Assembly: GCF_000204055.1 (NCBI RefSeq)
Contig: NW_006768778.1
Location: 1,332,783-1,396,782, forward strand
DNA: 64,000 nt
From: Melampsora larici-populina 98AG31
Taxonomy: Eukaryota; Basidiomycota; Pucciniomycetes; Pucciniales; Melampsoraceae
Direction: 5' to 3'
A program made the translations under genes and the position numbers. Under the pieces are notes generated by a model, which searched no databases, had not been told where the DNA came from, and saw only the letters and a list, made by a program, of their open reading frames with translations. Shown here one piece after another: positions 22,701-34,719 of the stretch (its first letter is position 1; the number at the start of each line of letters is the position of its first letter).

Positions 22701-25635
22701 ATTCAACAAGGAGCTGCCACTTTCCATGCTAATGGAGGAGGAATTTGTGTGTTGATAACTTGGGGTTGGTTGAAGACAAAAAATTATCTGGAAGAAAAGA
22801 GATGTTTGTTAATACACAATACAGGAAATGACAAGATGAAGGAAGATGTTTTTTAAGTCAATTTTGAGTGATGTATTATGGACTGAAAGGGAATGTTTTA
22901 CTGGTCAAAGGCAATATTGTTACAACATTTATAGTTTTAAGAATGTATGTGGTGTCCAGATTGAAAGCTTAATCAGTGAGCACAATAAGATGAGAATTCT
23001 GTGATTGAATTCAAAGAAAGATGGCTTAAAAAGCAAAAGGCAAAGGATACATCAAGAGGTAGAAATCACATTAAGTGCATAAATTGTTGGCTTTGTCTTG
23101 TAACAAGGAGAAGCAAAAAGGCCAGATGGGTTGAAATTGAGAAAGTGATAGTGAAAACTGCAAGGATTTGAGGTAAAGCAATGATATTTTTCGGATTGGG
23201 AAAGAAGGGTGACTTGACTCTGAGATTGAATATGTGTCTACAATAGTGGTATTCAAAACTCCAGAAACATGTCCCAGAAGTGTCCAGAAGAGACATCCAG
23301 AAACTTCTGGGATACATCCCAAAAGTTTTTGGGTGTCACTTCTGGACACTTCTGGGAATATTTGAGTGCACCTCTTAATGGTTGTTGTAGTCACATTACA
23401 GATATTTAGAACTATCCTGGTTCTGTGCTCTTCAAGAGCAACACCATGGTTGTTGTCTGATGTGTTGATGTTGGGAATACAGGCTTCGAGGGTAGAAGTG
23501 TGCTGGACAGGAATTCTTGGGATAGAGAGTTTCTGAGGCTCAAAAAGTCTGCCTGTTTTTCATGAATCATGTCAGACATTTTGGAAATTATGGTGAGAAT
23601 TATCCAAGATATGACCTTCAAAAGAAGACAAGATTGATTGATCTTCTTTTTTCAATTGGGCAGCCGTTGATTTGCACAATAATGTGGAACAGGTTGATGT
23701 CATAATGCATAGCCAAAAGTTGTGTTCATCTGCTTGAGTTTTTGTTGCTCTAACCAGTTTTCAAGGACAAAAATCTTTGGGAAAGTAAATTGTGGTGGTG
23801 AATACTATCCAGAGAAGAAAAAAGTTTTATCACACAGCAATTCTTGTGAAGCCTGACACCCCAACAATTGTGGAACAAAAAATTGAGGCAAAATCTGATC
23901 AAACTTTTAAATGGTCTATGGCGTGCTAACACTTGAGGGAATCTAGGCCTCCATATCACCTCATCTTTGCACACCATCATCTCAAAGACACTCAATTGAC
24001 TTTGGAACATCACATCACCGCCTTAGCAATGTATCATGTATGATATATGCGTTTATACTCTTGAACCATGAAGAACTTTCACAATCAACTTTGTGTATCA
24101 TTAGACATTTTCATCTGGCATAGGGAGCTCTAGGACTGCTGATCAGTTGATAATATGTACATATAAGCTTCGATTGTAGAATTTGTATGCGGACTGAATG
24201 TGCGGGGAAAGCCAAGTTTCAGGTCACCGCATCTCCTCCAACCTCGCCATTGCTTGCACTCAAAGACCGAGAACCCTTGAGGATGAGCATGGCAGCAAAA
24301 CATTGACACAAGAAGAGGCAATGTGCAGGGGACCTCTGGGACACTCTTGACCTGCATAAAGCTCAATAGTGAGATCTATCAGTATCCAATTTGCAAAGAA
24401 ATGATACATGTGAAATGATACATTCAACGGCGAGGAGATATAGTTGAACAAGGAAGTGTGTTTCCCATTTGCATTGTCAAGATCCAGATGGAAAACACAA
24501 ATCACCAAGACCCATCACTGCAGAATACAAGATGAAGAAGAGAACGAAAAAGGAAGCTGAATCCACAAAGGAAGAAAAGACTGAATGAAATGGATCGAAA
24601 TCAACCTAGGAAGATTTCCAGCCCCAGAAGCCGCCACTGTCTGAAGTCGGCTTGCTCCCGGGCGGGGCTCGATGAAAGTAAGAAGATGTATGCGAGTAGG
24701 CAGATATATAATCGAAGATGGTTTCCTGGTATCAGACAAGCGATTTGAGGACATCCCAGCGGTAGTTTGGTTATGGATATTGGAGTTGGAAAGGTTCATG
24801 ATTATGCGACATGAAGTTGATGGGTGAGGAACATAGCAATGGACAGCAAAATATTGGATGTAGTCAGTCAGTATATTGATATCGTCACATGCAGTCTTGA
24901 AATCGGCAAGATGACAGACCCCAACTTGAAGATATCCTGTTGCGACTGTCTGTATTGCACCTTCAGGAAGTTCTTTTGTCTTCACACTGACAATTTGGTT
25001 CGATTCAGAGAAAAAATGTTACAAGTAGATCTGATTAGTATTCACCAAGTCTGAGAAAGGGTTAAACATCTTTTTTCAAAAAAAAAAAGTTCACCAGTAA
25101 CCTGTATTCCTCCTCACACCCGCCAACACAGTAGTGACTAAGGCAAGATCAAATGCATAATGTGTGACACGTCCAAAAACCATTCTGCACTTAGATTCGG
25201 ATGAAAGTTGATTGCGTTTTTATTCGAAAGGGATCGTGAATATATTGCGAGGAAGATTCAATCGACCAATAAAGACCAATTTATGAATAGGTATTTGGCG
25301 ACGTTGTACGATGATGGTCGATAATGATTCCTTTTTGCTTACGAAGAAAGTGTGTTTGGGGGACTTGGAGACAGGCTTGATGCGTTGAATTTATACGAAG
25401 GTCAGCATACGCAGAACTAGATGAATCAGGCTGGTCGAGGTGGATGGAACATGAAAGCTGGAATGAGACTACGGTGGTCCTCGTCGTCTTGTGGAAAATT
25501 ATCCAGCTGCACAGCAGTCAGGACCCTGGACTCTGGAGTCACTTCGTCGTCATTCAATATCCGCTGAGAGCTGTATCGGTACCGAAACCGCAGCTTCAGC
25601 TTGCATGCACTCGGGACGTTCGAACACATTCACTA
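22701..25635. other. Gene-free stretch with one foldback
   Basis: No gene supported. An inverted repeat lies at 23270-23359: CCCAGAAGTGTCCAGAAG on the left and CTTCTGGACACTTCTGGG on the right, with further CCAGAAACTTCTGG palindromes in the loop. A minus-strand open frame at 24515-24985 (156 codons) does not start with ATG and matches nothing I know. A 67-codon minus-strand frame at 25426-25629 abuts a MITE and is also unassigned. Confidence 0.4.
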
Positions 25636-25795
25636 AGGGTACTCAAAGCAAAGTATGTAGCGCTACATACTTTTCGCTACATACTTTTTTTGGCGGGGAC
25701 AAAGAAAAAAAAATATACTTTTGGCCTCGCCTTCCCCGCCAAAAAAAGTATATAGCAAAAAGTATGTACACGTACATACTTACTTTGAGTACCCT
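25636..25795. mobile_element. 160-bp near-palindromic MITE
   Basis: The arms run AGGGTACTCAAAGCAAAGTA to TTTTTTTGGCGGGGA on the left and the inverted TCCCCGCCAAAAAAA to TACTTACTTTGAGTACCCT on the right, so almost the whole element can fold on itself. TA flanks both ends (25634-25635, 25796-25797). Within each arm are small secondary palindromes (GTATGTAGCGCTACATAC, GTATGTACACGTACATAC). TA duplication and a hairpin structure suggest a Stowaway/mariner-like MITE. Confidence 0.85.
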
Positions 25796-26332
25796 TACTG
25801 TTCCAACTTCGCAGGCTCAGAGTCTCAGTCAGCAGTCAGGATTTGATGTTACAAGCAACAGTCTTTATATTTATCATTCCGTTAAAACACTCTTCGCTAT
25901 TCACTGTGAGTGTTTTGATTTTGATTTTCTTCCCTTGCAGGCATTGATTTGTATGTGTAAGTCTCTCTTCCGTATAATCATATATTCCGTACATGAGACC
26001 TTAAGCTATGTAACTCAAACAATTGTTAAAAGGTACATCGCGCGTGTGGGGGGGCGTGTTGTAAAGGCTTAGTAATCTGGTACATAAGATGTCTCAAAAG
26101 AAACTAATCCACATTGCTTCACAGTAGTCCTACATTAGATAGTTGGTGCAATATGTGAAATCAAAAGCACTTAAAAGAATGAGAAATAGAGAAAATAAAG
26201 GAATAAAAATAGGCCGCAGGTCTTGTGGCATGGTAGGCTCTCTGCGTAGTAGGGACGCGGGTGCAGGGGTTATTGGGAGGGAAAAAGATTGAAATCAAAG
26301 TTGAAAGTTAAATTTAAAGGTGTGATTAGTAC

Positions 26333-27075
26333 AGTGGCCGTGGAGCACCAAATGAGTCAAAACCTCAAAGTGCAAAAAATCGACCTAAAACTTGCCCTAA
26401 AAGCCCTGTTCAGCCTATCCTGAGTCTGACTGACAACACTTTGCTGGTTGTCACTCCCTGTCCGCTCAGTGTTCATTCCATCAAGTTTTTTTATATCAGC
26501 TACAAAGCCTTTCTCTGGAGTCATCATAAGGAGCATTGGATTTACAATATGCAAAGATTCTTCTTCTGAGCAATTGCTGTTGAAAAACAAGTTGCATTGT
26601 CTCCTTGGTGTTTGCTGTCGAAAAGCAAGTTGTGTCAATTGCTTGATCTAATTATCAATGTATCATGGTTACAAAATAACTCCGCAGGGAAAATCACAAG
26701 TATATATTTGAAAGATCATTACAATATCTATCAGCATTACTCATGAATACACTTTCAAAGATCATGATTTTGAACAACTGCGTTCTTATTACAAGGTTCA
26801 ATTTTCTGAAAACATCACTCACTGGGTAAATGAGTATCTGAAAATTAGGACCAAAATATCATACATTGAATTATACATTGATGATTGGCAAACAAATAGC
26901 AAAAAGAGATACATGAAAGAATAAGATCAAGTGAAATGCAGGGTTTTTTGGTCCAGGGCAATGGACTTGCAACGGAATTGGGCTCAGGATAGGCTTCAGT
27001 GGTCTTTCAGGGGGAGTTTCATACCAAGATTTCACATCTTCAAGTTTTGACTCATTTGGTGCACCAAAGCCACCT
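26333..27075. repeat. Long-TIR element, about 0.74 kb
   Basis: The left arm contains GCACCAAATGAGTCAAAAC and later CAGCCTATCCTGAG. The right arm has CTCAGGATAGGCTT and GTTTTGACTCATTTGGTGC, giving inverted arms of about 90 bp with indels. The outer ends are near AGTGGCCGTGG (left) and AAAGCCACCTT (right). No coding region recognised; boundaries approximate. Confidence 0.6.
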
Positions 27076-28394
27076 TAGATTAGTGAATATGGGATGAAGG
27101 AATATCAATTGTAAGAATTTTGACCTCTAAGCATTGGGGAGGGTTTTGTTTCTAGGCCTAGTACCATTCCTGTGCACCGGGCCCACAGTTCACAACAATC
27201 ATCCTGTGTTCTAATGGAACTGCACATATACCATTGTGGCTTTGGATACCCGTAGCATTGAATTGCTTACCAATGATAAAGGAAGAGTGTTCAAAAATTC
27301 ATCACTCATAGATAACCTGTGGAGGCATGATTTCAAGAGATGATTCTCTCAAAAAAGAGACACCTGGGTGATGCTCACTGGAATAAGATTACACTTTTAC
27401 TATGTTAGCTTCTTGACTTTATATCCTCCTCTTTGCCTCGTCCACGTTAGTCACAAGATTAGATCTCATTATCCTTAGTTGTTAGCCGGTGTCTCATCAA
27501 CACCAGGCTAAGAGTTTTCTCTTACACCTTTCAAAGTTTGTCATTCTGTCACAGAGCTGCAAGCATTCAGTCTCTGTCAAAGCTCAATTTTCTACAGTAA
27601 ATATGCCAGAGTACTCCAATCTTGTAGGTATATTTCAGAATCACAATCTTCCTTCAACATGATGTACATTCCAGATCTCCCATGATTCATATGTCCAATT
27701 CTATCAGGCTGGTAAACATGATCTAGGCGCAAATTTCAATCTACAGATCGGGGTCCTCATTAGAAAGATGTCAAAGTACAAGTTTTGGTCAAAAATGATT
27801 AAAAATGAATCCCATTGCGGTCATTTATCATAGATGATATGTTGATCTTCATTGAGCGTGCTATTCCACCGTGGTCTCCATGACCCATCTTTCTAGATGA
27901 AGAATTGGAAAATTTAAGGAAGGACTCATTGCTACATGGGCGCACCCCCCTTGAATGTTGAAAAACCTCTATAATTTGTATATCTTATTTTATTTTTTTG
28001 AAGCCTTGTGGCATCGAGTTTTAAGGGCTCAGGCTGGGTCAGGGATGATACAAGCTGGTATTCATTTCAATGAGGGATCTTATTTAACTGATTGTATCAA
28101 ATATAGGGTTACAAAACTCTCTTTTCTAGGTGACCATGTCCTCATCTTAATCCTCCTGCCAACCTCGACCTCACAATCCCCCTTCCGCAGTCATAGATTG
28201 ACGCCCCGAACATTTCAAATATTCATTTCTAGGAAGCTGTCAAAAAGACAATGTAGTATATGGTAGATTTGATCAACGTTGGTAGTGGTAATACATGATA
28301 GTTCTTTATCCGATTTCCATCCTAACGATCTAAGCCTTCAAGGCTTTTGTGCAAAGGTAGCGTTCATAGTCGTCGGAGCAATTTCGGGCGTAAG
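27076..28394. other. Gene-free stretch
   Basis: No gene recognised. The right end is the 3' flank of the secreted-protein gene. Confidence 0.4.
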
Positions 28395-28931
28395 TCAATC
28401 ATCTTCATCAAAGTCTTCTGGATTCAAGGAGTCTTCTCCAGTGACATATATATAAGAGCCTCGGGTAGATGAATCCTCCTCCGATCTCTCAGGAAGCGCA
28501 TATTGCTCATCTGAAATACCGAAAGCTTTTCCATCGGCTTTGATCACGATGGCTTCCACCTCTTGTGGCGAAGAACTGCGGTAAGCAGGATCGTCGTACG
28601 ATTCCTCGGTTCCGGTGATCATTGGAAACTTTCTGATGAAAGAGATGTATGTAGTCGAGCTGAGTCAAAACAATCAGTCGCTATTAACTCATGATACCGA
28701 AAGCGAGAAGATAAAACCGGAATAATTGATTTACCTGCTGTAAGTCCATGACATCCCACTTTCTGTGTAAGTGTTTGATGTAGAAATCGGAAGGCAGCCT
28801 TCACATGGGGCCCATGGATCAACGGTGCGGCTCAGGAACGGAGGAGTTGGAAGGCCTTGGCAAGGCTTGCTAACGAGCAAAGTCATCAACGCAGTGATGG
28901 CACAAGCGGTCAGAATGCGACAAGATCGCAT
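28395..28931 (-). CDS. Putative secreted protein, 144 residues
   Basis: Two exons on the minus strand: 28931-28735 and 28632-28395, joined by a GTAAAT...CAG intron in phase 2. A second acceptor 30 bp upstream (CAG ending at 28663) is also in frame and would add ten residues. The N-terminus, MRSCRILTACAITALMTLLV followed by SKPCQG, is a good signal peptide. The mature part has a PCEGC pair, a Ser/Thr/Tyr-rich middle, and a very acidic tail ending EDFDEDD. No transmembrane segment follows. It does not resemble a family I know. In a rust-like genome it is a reasonable effector candidate, but this is inference. The frame extends upstream only to a TTG, so the ATG at 28931, in an A-rich context, was chosen. 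Confidence 0.65.
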
Positions 28932-30822
28932 TATTGTTTTGTGGATACAGGCAAGCAAGATCTAGTCGACTCTATTTTTTTCAAAATAATCGTATCAAAC
29001 TTTGAAGAGGCTTTTAACTTAAGATTCTGGCGGTGAACTCCGTTCCCTTATAAGACCGTCGAGGCCTAAGCGGGTGAAAGCGAGATGAATATCAATCCGA
29101 CCAGTAACAGTACGGGAAGAGGGCCCAGGTCTTTGGCAATGGAAGACGTCACGACGAAATGAGCAATAACGACAAGGTAAGATAAAGTAACTCAGTCAAG
29201 AGTGTTGAAGGCGAGAAAAGCTGATTGGCTGGGAGGCGGGCATGTCGAATGCGGATGATGGCAGCGACATTGGGCCAATACGGCTGGTATTTATAAGATT
29301 CTCCATATGTCGTGTTCGAGGTTGACCTCCTCATCACATAATTCTGGATCATTGCGGGTCACCAGGATCTCGATTATCAAAAGTTCGATTCCTTAGCGAT
29401 ATTCATTACTCGGATGCACTGCCACTGACACGATGTACTAATGCCTGACCTCCGTAAATCAGATACGCTTCAAACGTGGCAAGAATGAGCAAAGAGTGCA
29501 ATGCTACTCATTGTAGTCGAATGCGAGGTACCAAGCTCAGGAAATGAAGATCGCGTTTTCTATCTTTCAGAAACGAATTTGTTGTGCGATGGCCAAGGGT
29601 TCAATACCACTTGCACCATGGGTATGATCCATATTGTTAATGAACTTATTTAAGTCGTCACTTTCTGATCTGATGAATATTGATGTGAAAATGAAGAAGG
29701 TGAAGTGCATTGGCTTCTCTCGAAAAGATGAAGATATGGAGCCGAGTCAGTCGACGAAGCGAAATTGAGTGAATAAGGCAACCGGTTGCGAAAATGTGGA
29801 ATGAGCGAGAGCGCAACCTCGAATAAACTTCCGACTCAATGGACATCTCTCAGCTACCAAGCGTGAATCCTCTCTCAATCGCTCTCCAAATTACGACTTG
29901 AACAAGGATATTTGACTGGCACGCAAAGTGCACCCATCATCTGAAGACATGTCGTGGAGAACCATCAATTCACCACTGATCATTTAATCGAGAAAACTGC
30001 GAGGAACAGGTTATCAGCTTTATGATAAAGCTAACACATTGATTGAGAGAAATAACAATTTGAGGAAACGAAAATTGTTGTACAATGAAATTGATTTGAT
30101 GAAGAGAAAGGTTCAATGAGAGTTATCGAACAACCTTTACAAGAACTCAACCAATTATGTCAAAGTTTAGGCCACACTGTTCACGCGTCTCCATATTCCA
30201 CCACCCAATCCACACGCCTTTTTTCACTAAACTTCAATTGCAGACAGCACATTCTTCTCAAGATACCTCAAGAGATCAAAAAAGTTTATTCCAGAGGACC
30301 CCAATGATTAGAATGAAGACCTCAGCTTAGAAAGCTCTTCAATGAGAGTGTGAGCATGAACACCGCAAGAAAAAGAAGGTATATAGAGATTGAGAAGAAG
30401 CCTATGCACAACTTATCAAAGACTACCTTTCCCCAATCCCAACATACAACAAGGAGACCTCTCAACATCAATTTCAAATGCCCAGTCATATGCTTCAAGA
30501 CATCTACATCCAACTTGAACTAGCACAGCATGATAAGAACTGGGAATAAAGATGCATGAGCATACATTCAGTCAACTTGTTTTCTTTCACTCTCATTCAT
30601 ACGTTCTTTGAAAAGGATTGTACAGGAAGATTGTGCCTATTGAATGAGCAGAAGGTCACTGGCACTCTTTGCAAGCTTGGGTATGGAGTACCTGCAGACT
30701 CCACTGTAACAGACAAGTATCCAACAATGGCAGGAAAGTACACCTCTCAAAGCTCTGGGGAAGTTTTGCTCAGTAATAATTGAAATTTACAGTCCTGAAT
30801 TTTTAAGACCTCCAATGGAGGA
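28932..30822. other. Gene-free stretch
   Basis: The left end is the promoter side of the secreted-protein gene. A 67-codon minus-strand frame at 29149-29352 has an ATG but no signal peptide or homology that I see. A plus-strand frame at 30556-30783 directly precedes the transposase relic and may be an upstream part of it. Confidence 0.35.
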
Positions 30823-31923
30823 AGTTTTAATTACTATAACAAAAGAATATACACGATGAGGGTTTCCTGGTTGTAAGGGATCCATAGATGCAATGCATTG
30901 GGCATAGGAAAACTGTCCAAGTGTTTGGCAAGGGCGGTATCAAGGCAAGGAGAACTCACCAATAGAGCACTAGAAGCAGTTGCTTAAACTGTTGAAGAAT
31001 TTCACCATGTCTGTTTTGAGGTAGCATGTTGACGTGCTCACACCAATCAATTTCCGTAGAGGTTGGATATAACCTACAAACAGGTCTGAGAGCTAAGCAT
31101 ACAATTGCCTTTGTCAAGAGGTTCAGACAGCAAGAGTGTTAAATGGGCTCCTTTGTTCATAGTTCCATTGAAAAACAGCACATTTTTGATTGTCTATTAT
31201 TATTAACAAAGGATTTGCATTTTCTAGAGACAAATTGAATAAAGATCTGTTCAAATTTATCCACAACTCTCTGTGTGAGCACATCGACGTGCTCATGGGG
31301 GACAGACATGGTGTTTGGTACACTGTTTTTGCATCACTTGGATCTCTGAACAATATCAATATCTTGACCTCAAGTCCTTTTTTTGACAAATTTCTCTTGG
31401 GTATGTCCATATTAATCCTTTCACTCTTGATCAAAGATGTAGTATGATATTGACTTATTTGTGCATGTATCTGCACAGGAACAGAAGACATTTTTCACTT
31501 TTAAGTAAGTGGAAATGGATACACACAAGGATATTATATAGATGATGGTATCTATCCCTCATGGCCAGTTCTGATCAAATCAATTTGACATCTGGGTGAT
31601 GCTACAATGTCTCTCTTTTTTAAAAGACAAGAATCTGCAAGAAAGTATATTTGACAAATGAAACTATTCAGGCTTGTTGGTCAATAATCAAGCAACAAGG
31701 TTGGCTTTGGAAGATGTGTAATCTCACACAGATCAAGTATTGCTACATCATACTACACAACATGGTGGTTGTAAAAAGATTAGAACAGGACCCTATCATT
31801 ACAGACTATGATATTATTAGTAAAGGACAAGTATTTCCAATGTTTGAGATCCACATCTTGGCTTGTCACTTACCACTATCATTAGTGCATCTCAAGAGCT
31901 TTGGAAAAGCAGAGTTCATTTGA
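30823..31923 (+). pseudogene. Decayed PIF/Harbinger transposase (plant_tran type)
   Basis: Fragments in order resemble the PF04827-type DDE nuclease: GFPGCKGSIDAMHWA (first catalytic Asp), ENCPSVWQGRYQGKE, then after an insertion FASLGSLNNINILTSSPFFD, YTQGYYIDDGIYPSWPVLIKSI (second catalytic Asp region), and LWKMCNLTQIKYCYIILHNMVV. Stops and frame changes occur between the blocks. A MITE-like insertion (about 31023-31293) separates the first and second blocks. The order and spacing are those of a full-length transposase, so this is a once-complete copy, now inactive. It differs from the HARBI1-like relic at 9444-12054 and represents a second Harbinger lineage. Confidence 0.82.
31023..31293. 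mobile_element. MITE nested in the transposase relic
   Basis: The left end AGCATGTTGACGTGCTCACAC and the right end (reverse complement AGCACGTCGATGTGCTCACA) are inverted repeats, 18 of 21 alike. They match the termini of the MITE at 14538-14803, so both belong to one family. It interrupts the coding blocks of the relic. Confidence 0.6.
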
Positions 31924-32371
31924 GATTAACTTGGGATCTCATCACAGCGGATTGGCTGGCACAGGGAGGTTTGTAGACAAGCAAATAGGAGATTCATTTC
32001 ATCATTTCTAAATAAAGATAATGTTGAAGACCAATGAGGTTTAAAAACAAATGTAAATAATTGATTCCTTTTGCATAGTCCCCCTAAGCTTGAATGAGAT
32101 AGATAGTTTGATTTAGAATCCTTTCAAAATCCTTTCAAACAATGATAAAACAATCTAAACTGATTTACCTTCTGAATTTGTTCCACAAGATAAGAAAATG
32201 ATCTCAAACAATCTAAAATCATTTTAAAATTGGTTGTATATCTATATTTTCACCATGTAATTGAAGTAGAACAATTTCAATCTACATTGGTTAAAGAAAA
32301 TTATACAGTAATACTAAAATGCAAGTCATAACTATGAGTTCAGTGGATTAACAGACAGATACACATTATTA
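31924..32371. other. Gene-free AT-rich stretch
   Basis: Nothing recognised apart from repeated AATCTAAA/ATTTCAATC-like words (32090-32280). It probably includes the 3' flank of the transposase relic. Confidence 0.35.
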
Positions 32372-33731
32372 GAGCATCCTGCTTGCTGCTCGCGTCTGTG
32401 CTCATCATCTCTTAGGCTAATCCATTTGCTTCTTCCATGGCAGAGAATTTTCTTTCTTGAATAACTGGAACTTGTTTCTTTGCTTCAGCTAAATCCATCT
32501 TCTTTGTGTGCACGCTTAGCCTTGCTGAGTTGGATGTATCTGCAGCTCTTCTTTCTCTAAGTAAAAATTGAGCTAGATGCACAAGTAAAGGTGCAATTGG
32601 TATATGTTTCTACCAAGCTAGATTTAGTGAGAAGGGAGGGACCGGGGATCGCTTGAGTTTCTGACATAGAACTTCGCATGCAAGCTCCCGTTTGAACTTG
32701 TGTTTGGTCTTATGTTCAGCTGTGTGCAAGGCCATTGCATCTCACATCATTTCAATGAGATTTCTCCCACTCTGGGGAAGTTGCTTGATTATAGTGTAGC
32801 AACCTGACAACTGCAAAGTAGAGGTGGGGCATGAAGGTAGGACTTTGCAAGCCGCTCCCCCTCTTTTGCTGTCCAGTTTGCACAAGACTTGCAGGTTTGG
32901 GATCCTTGAGATCCTTGAGATCCTTGAGATCATTAAGATCCTTGGGTCCCCATTTATTTGTGGTTCAGGTGTTGTGAGTTGAGAGGAGTTGAGTTGAGTT
33001 GATGTACCAACAGTTAATGATGGGGGGATTGACTCAGATAATGCATGTGTTGCCTAATTGTTCAATGTAACAATGGCTAATGCATGTTAATCCAAAATTA
33101 GTTACCTTGGGGCTAATGTTTCACCAGTGTGGGAAAGGCCATGCATTTTCATCAAAATTTAACTTCCTGCACCTGATTTACTACACAAGTAGGGATGCTC
33201 TAATTGGCTAATGCAAGTGGATCCAAAATCAAGTACCCCAGGGCTAATGTGTCACCAGTATGGGAAAGGCCCCACATCTGTGTTAAACTTTAATTTAGTG
33301 CACCTGATTTGATGCACAAGTGCAAATTTTCTGTGATTACTAAACCTACTGTGCAGAAAATTTTGGCGTTCAAACATGTGCAAGAACTGTGCAAGACCGA
33401 TGTGCAAGATCTGTGCAAGATCTTGCACATCGGTCTTGCAAATCAATTGTTTTGACAACCCGAGTTATTGTGTTCCAATTGGTGCAAAAACCGTGCAAGA
33501 CCAACATGCAAGTTTTGTGCAAGATCCATGCAAGTTCCGTGCAAGATCCATGCAAGATCCGTGCAAGTTCTATTCATATCTTGCACAGAACTTGCACAAA
33601 TTAATTTTGAAGTTTGAATGCCATAAATTTCACAAATGTGAAATTTGTTCAAGTTAAGTGATTTTTTACTTAATGTAAAGGCTGGTACCACAAATGACAA
33701 AGTTGACAACCATAAACAAGTGTGGATGCTC
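32372..33731. repeat. TIR element (GAGCATCC ends) with TTA duplication
   Basis: The left terminus GAGCATCC (32372) and right terminus GGATGCTC (ending 33731) are bracketed by TTA on both sides (32369-32371, 33732-33734). A second internal right end, GGATGCTC at 33193-33200, comes from a tandem duplication. The segments around 33072-33200 and 33208-33320 share GGGCTAATGT and CACCAG-GTGTGGGAAAGGCC-like words. The GTGCAAGA array at 33376-33595 lies inside. It is related by termini to 5645-7728. No gene inside. Confidence 0.65.
33376..33595. repeat. GTGCAAGA/CCATGCAAG repeat cluster
   Basis: Many copies of GTGCAAGA and its variants (GTGCAAGACC, ATGCAAGATCC) occur in direct and inverted orientation. 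The cluster is bounded by an inverted pair, GTGCAAGAACTGTGCAAGA and TCTTGCACAGAACTTGCAC. Units are about 10-15 bp with no unique spacers, so this is a satellite-like foldback, not a CRISPR. Confidence 0.75.
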
Positions 33732-34719
33732 TTACCTTCCTTTCCAAGGTGCATAAGCTCAACTAAGCCTCTCCTCTGACACAGTCGCATCCACTCTCTT
33801 ATGGCAAAAACCATGGGTTTGGCCTGAGCACAGCAGGAATTTCAAGTACTTTGGCTTGAAAGCCCATTGTGAGGGTCTATACATTCTGTACCCTAACAAA
33901 AATCAAACAGAGATTCTTATAAGCCTTGTTCACATCCTTGTGCCTATCAGCACCACTTTACTTGAGCAAAGTAACACAGTCAAGTTGTTGGGTTCTTGTA
34001 ATTCTGGCTCCTTTTCAATACCTACATGCACACTTGGACCGTTTGAAATTACTTGATCCTGGAGTTCACATTCCCTGTGATCCACAACTGTTGACATGCT
34101 AAAAGTGGTTATGCATATGACCTTGAGGAAGCTCTTCTCAATTTTTGGTGCAGTTTCATGCTGTTTTGAGCCCTCGTATTGGGAATTCAAGCAAACATAC
34201 TTGGTAATCTTGCTGTGCTCAGGCCAGACCCCAGGTTTTAGTCATAAGCCCCTCTTGGAGAGCGGACATGGCTGAGTTGGAAGAGGGGCTTAGTTAAGCT
34301 TACAAGGTGCACGAGTTTTGCTTTAGGGAACTGGGACAATTACGTAGGGGTGGTCAAGATTCCAAGAACACCCCACACCAGTCTGAGAAATTTTGATGTC
34401 CTGCTCAACATGATTGTCATAAACCTACAGGGGACAGGAGCACCTATTTGGTCACTGTGCTCCAGGACAGCTGGTTTGAGGTTTGCAAGTGTTGACAATA
34501 AGCTCTCCTAATGTTTGGGAGGCTCAAGATGGGCTTGGGTGTACAATTGTCCGAGGAGACTGCTGATCGCTGACAGGGGGTCAGCTTGCAAGAGGGATTC
34601 GAACAAGCTGACGATCTGTGCGAGGGTTCCTCACTTTTACGTGAATGTGAACGTGAATTCCGGAGGAATGGTCCGGAGGGTCATCATTTCGACATGGATA
34701 TAAATTGCAAGAGTTTTAT
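33732..34719. other. Gene-free stretch
   Basis: No gene recognised. The right end is the 3' flank of RPL12. Confidence 0.4.

Noticed and set aside
24515..24985. 156-codon minus-strand frame
   Set aside because: It starts with GTG, shows no domain, no splice partners and no family resemblance. I treat it as chance.
25491..26072. 193-codon plus-strand frame
   Set aside because: It runs straight through the 160-bp palindromic MITE, so the frame is a by-product of that insertion.
29149..29352. 67-codon minus-strand frame with a hydrophobic C-terminus
   Set aside because: The hydrophobic part is at the end, not the start, so it is not a signal peptide. No other support.
33376..33595. CRISPR-like array
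   Set aside because: The repeats are 10-15 bp, vary in sequence and orientation, and have no regular unique spacers. The setting is a eukaryotic genome.
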